Assembly (NCBI GenBank): GCA_963665505.1
Contig: OY762275.1
Coordinates: 124,001-188,000 of the forward strand
Source: QANA01 sp963665505
GTDB lineage: Bacteria > Bacillota > Clostridia > Christensenellales > Christensenellaceae
DNA length: 64,000 nt
Reading direction: 5' to 3'
Under the pieces are notes generated by a model that was not told the DNA's origin, made no database searches, and saw only the letters and a list, made by a program, of their open reading frames with translations. Position 1 is the stretch's first letter, and the number at the start of each line of letters is the position of its first letter. The translations under genes and the position numbers were made by a program. This document shows positions 25,242 to 36,867 of this stretch, piece after piece.

Positions 25242-25877
25242 TTACCGTCCCTGCTGATCAAACCATTTTCCGACTAACATTCTGAGCTTATCCCGTGTCT
25301 CATATTTACTGCCCAAGGCGTCTATTTTAATCACCCGTTTTGGTTCCGCAGCGGCGATGGCTTCGTATCCCGCAAACACACGTTCAAAAAATGCCATGTT
25401 CTCCTGTTCCAGGCGGTCCATCTGCTTCGCCGGATTCATCCTGGAAAAAGCACGCGCCGGTGAACATTCAAAAAAGAACGTGGCATCCGGCACCGCATGT
25501 GCAAGCGCATACGCGTTGATTTCGCGCACAAACGTTTCCCCCAGCTCCCGGCCATACCCCTGATACGCTATGCTGGAATCCAAAAAACGATCGCAGAGGA
25601 CGATCTTCCCTTCCTTTACGGCGGGAACGATCACATCCTTTATATGCTGCACACGGGCGGCGGCATATAAAAGTGCTTCCGTTTGATAATCCATCGACTT
25701 GTTTGCCACATTCAGCAATATTTCTCGGATTTGCTCTGCAATCGGGCACCCGCCAGGTTCTCGTGTCAAAATGTAATCGAATCCTTCGCTCTGTAAATAT
25801 TCGGCTAAAAAACGCATCTGCGTGGATTTCCCGCAACCGTCTATCCCTTCAAATGTAAAGAAAAACCCTTTTTTCAC
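25242..25877 (-). CDS. tmk: Thymidylate kinase
   Basis: Phosphorylates dTMP to dTDP, 211 residues. The P-loop is FEGIDGCGKST (about 9-19), the dTMP-binding DR-x motif is LCDRFLDSSIAYQGYGRELG, and the REPGG motif is present. I chose GTG at 25877, which follows CAGGTGG with 6 nt; a TTG at 25901 is in frame but has no site. It heads the operon tmk-holB-ricT, with a strong promoter upstream (25928-25956). Confidence 0.95.
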   Translation of the reverse strand: MKKGFFFTFEGIDGCGKSTQMRFLAEYLQSEGFDYILTREPGGCPIAEQIREILLNVANKSMDYQTEALLYAAARVQHIKDVIVPAVKEGKIVLCDRFLDSSIAYQGYGRELGETFVREINAYALAHAVPDATFFFECSPARAFSRMNPAKQMDRLEQENMAFFERVFAGYEAIAAAEPKRVIKIDALGSKYETRDKLRMLVGKWFDQQGR

Positions 25878-25927
25878 ACCATTCCACCTGCCATTTTCCA
25901 AAAAAATACGAACTTAACATTACATTG

Positions 25928-25956
25928 ATTATATCTTGTATACGGCCGTGTGGCAA
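25928..25956 (-). promoter_or_regulatory. Promoter of tmk-holB-ricT
   Basis: On the minus strand TTGCCA (25956-25951), 17 nt, TATAAT (25933-25928), some 50 nt before the tmk start. Confidence 0.8.
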
Positions 25957-25999
25957 GACGGGATCTCCATACACGAATAAGCAAGGACAAAAAAGGCAT

Positions 26000-26038
26000 A
26001 AAAAAACGAAAGACCCTAAGTTTCATTACAAAGGATCT
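26000..26038 (-). terminator. rRNA operon terminator
   Basis: On the minus strand AGATCCT (26038-26032) pairs with AGGGTCT (26017-26011), including G-T pairs, and is followed by TTCGTTTTTTT. It lies about 25 nt after 5S. Confidence 0.7.
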
Positions 26039-26060
26039 CCCGCGGTATAGGAAATTATTT

Positions 26061-26176
26061 ACCGGCAGCTACCTATCCTCCCGGGCCGGTTACAGCCAAG
26101 TACTTTCGGCGTATAAGGTCTTAACTTCTGTGTTCGGGATGGGAACAGGTGTTTCCCCTTAGCTATCGCCACCGGA
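26061..26176 (-). rRNA. rrf: 5S ribosomal RNA
   Basis: About 116 nt. The minus strand begins TCCGGTGGCGATAGC and contains the conserved CCCATCCCGAACACAGAAG and loop E regions, ending in GGTAGCTGCCGGT, which pairs with the 5' end. It lies about 120 nt downstream of 23S. Ends are accurate to a few bases. Confidence 0.95.
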
Positions 26177-26296
26177 AATCATATCTTCATTTTATCCGCA
26201 CCGTATCGTATCATACTCCCACGGACTTTGTCAAGTACCCTCAAAACTATATAATATGTTACTTCAAAACCCTTCGCTCAGCGTCTTCTTTTTTCT

Positions 26297-29220
<2,924 letters not shown>

Positions 29221-29424
29221 GGCCCGATCTCTCGTGCCGTCTCTCAGCCTTAAGTTCTTTTTATTTCCTTAAGATTTGCTTCGTTCTCAGCTTCTTCTTT
29301 TTTTCGTAAAATTGTATTTTACCCTAAAATTTTTCTCGCTTTTCTCTCGCTTTTGTTTTAAGTTTTTTTTCGCATATTATATAGTTTTCAATGTGCTCGA
29401 CGCGTACACTTTTTTCAGTATACG

Positions 29425-29500
29425 TGGTGGAGATGAGCGGATTCGAACCGCTGACCCCCTGCTTGCAAGGCAAGTGCTCTCCCAACTGAGCTACACCCCC
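29425..29500 (-). tRNA. tRNA-Ala (anticodon TGC)
   Basis: 76 nt with CCA encoded. The acceptor GGGGGTG pairs with CATCTCC, the anticodon stem CTTGC/GCAGG carries the loop CTTGCAA (anticodon TGC), and the T-arm has GGTTCGAATCC. It lies in the 16S-23S spacer; the usual companion tRNA-Ile is absent. Confidence 0.97.
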
Positions 29501-29581
29501 TCGTATCCTCGACAAATAAAGCGTAAACAATACTTGCTCGCTTAAAGCAAGAAAGCTCTTCCTCACTCTTCCTTTTTTACA

Positions 29582-31120
<1,539 letters not shown>

Positions 31121-31457
31121 ATTATATCGGCTTTCGCCGCTTTTCTCTTTTTCTTGAAAAAGTTCGTCCGAGCTCTCTTCTTTCTTTAAGCTTCTTCTTT
31201 TTGATGCTTTCTTGTTTACGCTTCATTCTCTTGTCAAGGTGCCTCTCTTCTCCTTCGCAGGCCTCCTCGGCCCGCTCTCGAAGAGCGCTTTATCATATTA
31301 TCAAATATATGTCCCTCTGTCAACACCTTTTTCTACTTTTTCACTAAACCCGTATCTTCCTTCTCCTCGCCCTTTTCTCTTTCATCCCCCTACGTACTTA
31401 TCCCCCTTTCTTGCCTTCTTTCGTATACGGCCATGCTTCTATATGGGATAAAAAGAT
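31121..31457 (-). other. rRNA operon leader and promoter region
   Basis: This 337-nt stretch has no gene. It holds the rrn promoter (31295-31323) and a roughly 170-nt leader rich in A/G on the transcribed strand, with the stem GCGCTCTTC/GAGAGCG near 31270-31290 just after the start. The end near 31440 borders the divergent thiT promoter. Confidence 0.7.
31295..31323 (-). promoter_or_regulatory. rRNA operon promoter
   Basis: On the minus strand TTGACA (31323-31318), 17 nt, TAATAT (31300-31295). It is the best match upstream of 16S. Confidence 0.7.
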
Positions 31458-31485
31458 TTGACATTTTTAGAAATTGATGTATACT
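31458..31485 (+). promoter_or_regulatory. Promoter of the thiT transcript
   Basis: TTGACA (31458-31463), 16 nt, TATACT (31480-31485), ending about 20 nt before the TPP aptamer. Confidence 0.8.
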
Positions 31486-31504
31486 GAGAATTGAATTTTA
31501 TATT

Positions 31505-31585
31505 GTACCGCTGGGGGCGCCTTCGGGCTGAGAATTGGACCCTTCGAACCTGATAATGTTAGTACTTTCGTAGGGAAAGCGGAAT
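31505..31585 (+). promoter_or_regulatory. TPP riboswitch (thi box)
   Basis: The aptamer core is complete: CTGGGGGCGCC with CTGAGA on the pyrimidine-sensing side, and ACCCTTCGAACCTGAT with GTAGGGAA on the pyrophosphate side. P1 forms from CCGCT (31508-31512) and AGCGG (31578-31582). Thiamine pyrophosphate binding should favour the terminator that follows and so shut off thiT. Confidence 0.96.
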
Positions 31586-31604
31586 TTTAAAAAAATATTG
31601 GACA

Positions 31605-31630
31605 CCCCGTCAATAAGACGGGGTTTTTTA
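31605..31630 (+). terminator. Riboswitch-controlled terminator before thiT
   Basis: CCCCGTC (31605-31611) pairs with GACGGGG (31617-31623), followed by six T, 20 nt after the aptamer and about 50 nt before thiT. Confidence 0.92.
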
Positions 31631-31677
31631 TGTATTTTTATTGCCCTCCGCATCCCGGCGAAAAAGGAGGAAAATTT

Positions 31678-32478
31678 ATGGAACAAAAACCCAACAAAAA
31701 ATCTGCGGAACTTTCCATATGGCTTAGGCTGGCCGGCATCACGCTCGTGCTTACCGCACTTGGATATCTGGTCTATCTGATCGGGGGCAGCGGGGGCATT
31801 GCCGCATTTTTCCAAGACTTTGCAGACGTGAACCCGTGGCTGCTTCTCATAACCGGTCTTGTCATGGTTTCCGGCATTGCGCTCTTACTCCTTTATGCAA
31901 AACAAAATAAAACGATGCCCGTGCAAAAACATTGGGATACCAAGGAATTGGTCGTCGGTGCCTTGTGCGTTGCGCTTGCGTTTGTCCTTTCTTTTATAAA
32001 GATATGGCAAATGCCTATGGGTGGCTCAATCACACCGGCCAGCATGTTACCCATTATGGTCTTCGCCTATATTTATGGGCCGAGCAAAGGATTGGTGGTC
32101 GCGCTTGCGTATGCCTGCCTGCAAATGCTGCAGGACTTTTATGTCGTGCACTGGGCACAGTTCATGCTGGATTATTTGCTTGCCTTTGCCGCTCTTTCCA
32201 CAGCCGGCCTGTTTAAAAAGAGCATCCTTCCCGGCATCTTTCTGGCTGGGTTCCTCCGCTTCCTGTGCTCTTATCTTTCCGGGGTCATCTTCTTTGCGGA
32301 GTACGCACCTGCGGGACAATCGCCTTTGCTGTACTCTCTCCTATATAATGGCACCTATATGCTGCCCGATACGCTGATTTGCTTTGTCGTCGCCCTGCTG
32401 CCGGGCATGCGGCGGAGCATAGAATATCTGAAAGCCAAAGTGCGGATGCCTGTACAAGCGCCCAGCACAGAGTCTTGA
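31678..32478 (+). CDS. thiT: Thiamine ECF transporter S-component ThiT, with N-terminal extension
   Basis: Thiamine-binding membrane subunit of a group II ECF transporter. The ThiT core starts near residue 85 (TKELVVGALCVALAFVLSFIKIWQMPMGGSITPASMLPIM). It includes YGPSKGLVVALAYACLQML and YLLAFAALSTAGLF, the known substrate-site segments. The total is 266 residues, whereas ThiT is normally near 190. The extra 80 or so N-terminal residues hold two more hydrophobic segments (ITLVLTALGYLVYLI and WLLLITGLVMVSGIALLLLY). ATG at 31678 follows AAAGGAGG. Control by the TPP riboswitch confirms the thiamine link. Confidence 0.94.
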   Translation: MEQKPNKKSAELSIWLRLAGITLVLTALGYLVYLIGGSGGIAAFFQDFADVNPWLLLITGLVMVSGIALLLLYAKQNKTMPVQKHWDTKELVVGALCVALAFVLSFIKIWQMPMGGSITPASMLPIMVFAYIYGPSKGLVVALAYACLQMLQDFYVVHWAQFMLDYLLAFAALSTAGLFKKSILPGIFLAGFLRFLCSYLSGVIFFAEYAPAGQSPLLYSLLYNGTYMLPDTLICFVVALLPGMRRSIEYLKAKVRMPVQAPSTES

Positions 32479-32493
32479 TAGTTTTGCGATAAT

Positions 32494-32523
32494 AAAAAAG
32501 AGCGCGTATCAGCGCTCTTTTTT
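32494..32523. terminator. Bidirectional terminator between thiT and rubredoxin
   Basis: GAGCGC (32500-32505) and GCGCTC (32512-32517), with A6 before and T6 after, so it can serve both convergent genes. Confidence 0.85.
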
Positions 32524-32540
32524 ATTTGCAGAAATACTGT

Positions 32541-32702
32541 CTATTCCTGTTTTTCAAACATGTCTTTTTCTGCATTGCACAAAGGACAAACCCAGTCATC
32601 CGGCAATTCCGAAAAAGGAGTGCCGGGGGCAATGCCGTTTTCCTCATCTCCGACTGCGGGATCATACACATACCCGCACACAGTGCAAACATATTCATCC
32701 AT
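32541..32702 (-). CDS. Rubredoxin
   Basis: 53-residue electron carrier with a single Fe(Cys)4 site. Translation of the minus strand from ATG at 32702 gives MDEYVCTVCGYVYDPAVGD at the N-terminus and DDWVCPLCNAEKDMF near the end, the two CxxC halves of the site. GGAGG lies 6-7 nt upstream. It is followed in the same direction by the convergent terminator and preceded by the DUF1858 gene 41 nt upstream. With the rubrerythrin at 55.7 kb it fits an oxygen- or peroxide-detoxifying electron chain, but no direct link is shown. Confidence 0.96.
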   Translation of the reverse strand: MDEYVCTVCGYVYDPAVGDEENGIAPGTPFSELPDDWVCPLCNAEKDMFEKQE

Positions 32703-32743
32703 TGTATTTCCTCCTACCTTTCCCGTCAGACCGTTACGCTTCG

Positions 32744-32944
32744 TTACTCTCCAAAAAATTCATTCAGCTTCCCGACCAATACATCCACATCCAACCCGTG
32801 GACCACACTGGCTTTTTCCAATGTTTCGCCGGCGGCAGAGGGACAGCCGATACAATACATCCCGCATTCGAAGAAAATAGAGGCCACATTGACATCTCTT
32901 TCCAAAACCTGATTTATCGTCATCTCTTTTGTAATTTTCGCCAT
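32744..32944 (-). CDS. DUF1858-domain protein
   Basis: 66-residue small protein. The DUF1858 pattern is visible: ITKEMTINQVLERDVNVASIFFECGMYCIGCPSAAGETLEKA. It has the conserved CxxC-like C-I-G-C and an upstream Cys, and is often annotated as a hybrid-cluster-associated or disulfide redox protein. It is probably co-transcribed with the rubredoxin gene 41 nt downstream, which favours a redox role. The actual reaction is unknown. Confidence 0.88.
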   Translation of the reverse strand: MAKITKEMTINQVLERDVNVASIFFECGMYCIGCPSAAGETLEKASVVHGLDVDVLVGKLNEFFGE

Positions 32945-33030
32945 GATGTTTCTCCTTGTATTCAGTCAAATAATAATGTAGTCAGATAGGTAATATTATA
33001 CCAGGTTTGTCCGCAAAAACAATGCTATCT

Positions 33031-33432
33031 TCAAGTTTTTTTTGTAAATCTTTCCGCACAACGCGGACATGTGATAACGATCTTTCCCTTGCCGCGCGGC
33101 ACGCGAACCTGCTGATGACATCGGGGGCAATGAAACCGCTTGTGCGTTTTGGCATCCGCCGGCCTCTTAAAAATACGGACAAAGAAAAATCTGATCGGAT
33201 TCCAGATGCCAAGGAAAACACGGTTTTCTTTTTGCCGTGCATATATATTCTTGGAGAACATACGGAACAGCTCGAATGTAAAGATCGCAAGAGACAGGAT
33301 ATTCGCAATATAATGCGGTATGAATCCCGCGACGATAGACAGGCCCATCAGGAATAAACTGAATTCGTCCACACCATATCGTCCATACATGAACCCCTGG
33401 AATTTTTGAGACATTCTATTAAAAAACCCCAT
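33031..33432 (-). CDS. Membrane protein with C-terminal zinc ribbon, unknown function
   Basis: 133 residues from ATG at 33432. A hydrophobic stretch (FLMGLSIVAGFIPHYIANILSLAIFTFELFRMF) probably makes two membrane helices. The C-terminus has HCPRC and TCPRC, a two-CxxC zinc ribbon facing the cytoplasm if the N-terminus does too. A frame extending to 33465 exists, but its start is less convincing. It lies 69 nt downstream of addA on the same strand. I do not recognise a characterised family. Confidence 0.75.
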   Translation of the reverse strand: MGFFNRMSQKFQGFMYGRYGVDEFSLFLMGLSIVAGFIPHYIANILSLAIFTFELFRMFSKNIYARQKENRVFLGIWNPIRFFFVRIFKRPADAKTHKRFHCPRCHQQVRVPRGKGKIVITCPRCAERFTKKT

Positions 33433-33501
33433 GAAACTTTCTTTTCCCCCGCTTCCTGCCCGCACATGCGTACGTTTATTTTCAGTATACCGTAAAAATT
33501 A

Positions 33502-36500
33502 TTAAAAAACTCTGAATTTATTGCGAATACGCAAAAACCAAAGCCAACTCTCTTTTACGGGTTTGCCCGTGATGGCCTGAACCGCCTTCTCATACATTTT
33601 TATTTGTATGCCATATTTGCGTGCAAGAGACTGTATCCCGGCCTCGTCCGTCATGTTGGATTTGTAATCCACCAGGATCCAGCCGCCGGGCTCTTCAAAC
33701 ACCATATCCATAATGCCCTGCAGCATGACGTTTTCCTCCGTATCCGCGATTCCTATCTCTTTTGCCGAAACCAGCAGAGAAAAAGGGACTTCGCGCAACA
33801 GACGTTTGGAAGAACGCGCGCGCCGGGCAATGTCGCTTTTCAGAAAATCCAATATCTCGGGCGCAAAGCCAAGTATCCGCTGTTTTTCCCTGCTGCCCAA
33901 CAGCAGCTTCTTTTCCATCGCATCCGCCGTTTCTTCTATGTTCGCCAACGTATCCGCACCCAGGTCCACATGCTGCAAAAACAGATGGATAAGACTGCCT
34001 AGTTCCGCGCCCGCATCTTTCCGGAACGTATAGGCGGGAATAGACACGCCTATTTCATCCTCGGGCAACAGTGCGCTCACACCCAGTTTGACGGGCACAT
34101 TTTGTTCCGGGTATCGCAGAAAAGGAAGGTAGGGGACCTCCCCCGCGTCCAGCAAAATATCCCGAATCGTCGGGCTGCCGGCCTCTTCCCCTCTGCCCGC
34201 AAATGCCGTTTCGATTCGGTGAGGCACCTGTATCCCGCCTTTCTCCTCTTCCTTCCCCCGCCAATCGGCCATGCAGGGCAAGTCCAGTACGCCGCACACC
34301 AGCCATTTAAGCATCGTATCCATGGACAGCAGCTCGTACCAACGAGCCCGGCCGGACAACGAAGAGAAAAATTTCTCCGGCTTACGCACGGCGCCCGATA
34401 GAATGAGCCGCTCTTTTGCGCGTGTCATCGCCACATAGAGCAAGCGCAATTCTTCCGACTTTTGCTCTTTGTCCAATACATACCGGAGCATGTCTTTTAT
34501 GAGCGTCGGCATTTTGGTACGCCGTTTCTCATCGATCCTATCTGAAGCGATCCCCAGCACAGGGTGCAACAGGATACTTTTGCTGCTGTCCTGTCCGTTG
34601 AAGCGGGTCGCCGTTCTGGCCAGGATCACAACGGGAAATTCCAGGCCTTTGGAACCGTGTATGCTTGTGATCGGGATATACCCGCCGTTCTGGGCTTTTT
34701 CCGCGCTGCTGTACGCGCCCATTTCTTTCTTTACGGCTTCAAGATAATGCAGAAGCGCATACAAACCATCCTGTTCGCGGGAATACGAAAGGCAATTCTC
34801 AAAAAAATCCGCAAAACGCTGTGCTTTTTCTTTTCCGCCCGGCAGTGCATGCAGGTATGCGCTGTATTCCGTCTCATTTTTTAATAAAAGCAACAGGTCT
34901 TCCGTAAGAAGCGTGTGCGACCATACCCTGTACTTTTGTATCTTTTCTAAAAATGCATTGCATTTATACGGTAACGGGCCTGTTTCCCGGGCATAGGCAA
35001 ACAGGCAGGCAGAAAAAGCGTCTGCTTGTATATGTCCGCGTATGGCGGCCAGTTCCGCCTCGTTGAACCCGCCGATATGGCTGCGCATCACCGAGAGCAG
35101 GGCGATATCCGAAGAAAAACTGTCCACGATCTGCAAAAAATTGACGAACACATCTATCTCCGGCCCCGTGGTCTGCTGGTCCGAAGGCGCGTGTGCATCT
35201 ATACCATAGCCTCGGAGCACATGCTCCAATGTTTTCGCATTTCTTGCCAGATTGCGCAGTAAGATGCAAATATCCCCCGGGCCATACTTCGGGTTGCCCC
35301 TTTCGTCTTTTTCTTTCAAAAGCGCCAAAATACGCCGCGCGATCGTATGGGCCTCCTTGACGGTCGGGTCTTTTTCAAACGGCATGCCCGTACGGTCGGT
35401 CAGCAAAAATTCCACGCCGCCGGGCCTGTCTTTCCCCGCTTTCAACGCCTCTTCTTCCCCGTATGCCAGCTCCCCTAACTTTGGGCTCATCAGGCGGCGC
35501 ATGATGTGATTGACCACCTCGATCACGGCCGGCGCGCTTCGGAAGTTTTCATTCATATGGAGAAGCATCCTGTCCGGGTCACGGGCAAACTGTTCGGCCT
35601 TGTTCAGAAAAATCAACGGATCCGCCAGGCGAAAGCGGTAAATGCTCTGTTTCATATCGCCCACCATGAAGCGCCCGCCCTGTGGATCGATCCTGGAAAG
35701 CAGCGCCTCCTGTATGGGGTTCGTATCCTGGTATTCGTCTACAAACAAATAGTCATAGCGGCCTGAATAGGCCGCCGCAATCTCTTCCTGGCTTAAAGCC
35801 CGGCAAGCCAGACGGATCATATCATTATAATCCATGATATGTGCCTCGGCCTTCAGGGCCGTATACCGTTCTTCAAAAACCGCCACGATTTTATACAGCG
35901 CCGCGGAAAGAGAAGCCATATACGGTCTTTCATTTTTTATACGGCTACGTATGCGTGAAAGCGGCATGGCGGTCAACGCACGCAATATATCGCGGCCTTT
36001 GCTTTTGGCATCCGATACTGTCTTTTTTAGTTCTTCCGGCGTAAGGTTGCGTGTAAGCCTCTCTATCCGGCAATGAGAAAGAGTCTCCTCATAGGTTTCC
36101 TCTTCCGTTTCGAAGGCTGCCAGCAGCGCCTTTGCCATGTGCAGGTCGGCCGCATTCTTTTCCATCTGCTTTGCAGGCAGTGCATATTCTTTTTCCAGGG
36201 AACAGCAGGTCTCCATGAGGCCGACCAGTTTTTCTATATTGCCCCGTATCTGCTCCCTCGCCACGGCCATATAGGCATTGCTATCTATATTCCCCGCATT
36301 TTTTACCCAAAGCATCCCTTCGGGGCGGCTCTGCACAAAATTGTACGTATGCAGGATCAGCTCGATGAGCTTCCGGTCCGTCCTGTCCGCATATCTGTCT
36401 CTTAGAACCAAAAACTGTTCGTCATCCGCTTCATAGAAGGTTTCAAGGGTCTGTTCCATCGCACGCGCCCGGAAAACCGCGCATTCTTCGTTGCCGGCGG

Positions 36501-36867
36501 CCCGTATATCCGCATCCACACCCAAAAAAGCAAAATTTTCCCGGATGATTTTGATAGAAAACCGGTGGATCGTACAGATATCGGCGGTCGTCGCCAATTC
36601 GGATTGCGCGAATAATCTTGCGTCCCCCACCGCTTCCGCCCGATCGGCCAATTCTTTGGCGATCCGCACACGCATTTCAGCCGCGGCTGCATTGGTGAAG
36701 GTCACGATCAGCATACGGCGGATATCATTGCCTTCTTCTACAAGAGCGCTTACGCGCCGGGCGAGCACACTGGTCTTGCCCGAACCCGCCGCGGCGGAAA
36801 CAAGGACGCTTTTCCCCCTCGTATACACGGCCTTTTCCTGGTTTTCCGTCAGTTTGAAATCAGCCAT
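33502..36867 (-). CDS. addA: ATP-dependent helicase/nuclease subunit A
   Basis: Catalytic subunit of the AddAB double-strand-break resection complex, 1121 residues (typical near 1200). UvrD-type helicase motifs are intact: Walker A SAAAGSGKTSVL (about 24-35), DEYQDTNPIQ (motif II), GSKGLEFPVVILARTA, and YVAMTRAKERLILSG (motif VI). The C-terminal RecB-type nuclease has LGSLIHLFLQH, GIMDMVFEEPGGWILVDYKSN and a later Y-x-x-Q-type IQIKMYEKAV. ATG at 36867 follows AGAGGTGG and overlaps addB by 8 nt, so the subunits are coupled. It processes DNA ends for RecA loading. Confidence 0.95.
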   Translation of the reverse strand: MADFKLTENQEKAVYTRGKSVLVSAAAGSGKTSVLARRVSALVEEGNDIRRMLIVTFTNAAAAEMRVRIAKELADRAEAVGDARLFAQSELATTADICTIHRFSIKIIRENFAFLGVDADIRAAGNEECAVFRARAMEQTLETFYEADDEQFLVLRDRYADRTDRKLIELILHTYNFVQSRPEGMLWVKNAGNIDSNAYMAVAREQIRGNIEKLVGLMETCCSLEKEYALPAKQMEKNAADLHMAKALLAAFETEEETYEETLSHCRIERLTRNLTPEELKKTVSDAKSKGRDILRALTAMPLSRIRSRIKNERPYMASLSAALYKIVAVFEERYTALKAEAHIMDYNDMIRLACRALSQEEIAAAYSGRYDYLFVDEYQDTNPIQEALLSRIDPQGGRFMVGDMKQSIYRFRLADPLIFLNKAEQFARDPDRMLLHMNENFRSAPAVIEVVNHIMRRLMSPKLGELAYGEEEALKAGKDRPGGVEFLLTDRTGMPFEKDPTVKEAHTIARRILALLKEKDERGNPKYGPGDICILLRNLARNAKTLEHVLRGYGIDAHAPSDQQTTGPEIDVFVNFLQIVDSFSSDIALLSVMRSHIGGFNEAELAAIRGHIQADAFSACLFAYARETGPLPYKCNAFLEKIQKYRVWSHTLLTEDLLLLLKNETEYSAYLHALPGGKEKAQRFADFFENCLSYSREQDGLYALLHYLEAVKKEMGAYSSAEKAQNGGYIPITSIHGSKGLEFPVVILARTATRFNGQDSSKSILLHPVLGIASDRIDEKRRTKMPTLIKDMLRYVLDKEQKSEELRLLYVAMTRAKERLILSGAVRKPEKFFSSLSGRARWYELLSMDTMLKWLVCGVLDLPCMADWRGKEEEKGGIQVPHRIETAFAGRGEEAGSPTIRDILLDAGEVPYLPFLRYPEQNVPVKLGVSALLPEDEIGVSIPAYTFRKDAGAELGSLIHLFLQHVDLGADTLANIEETADAMEKKLLLGSREKQRILGFAPEILDFLKSDIARRARSSKRLLREVPFSLLVSAKEIGIADTEENVMLQGIMDMVFEEPGGWILVDYKSNMTDEAGIQSLARKYGIQIKMYEKAVQAITGKPVKESWLWFLRIRNKFRVF

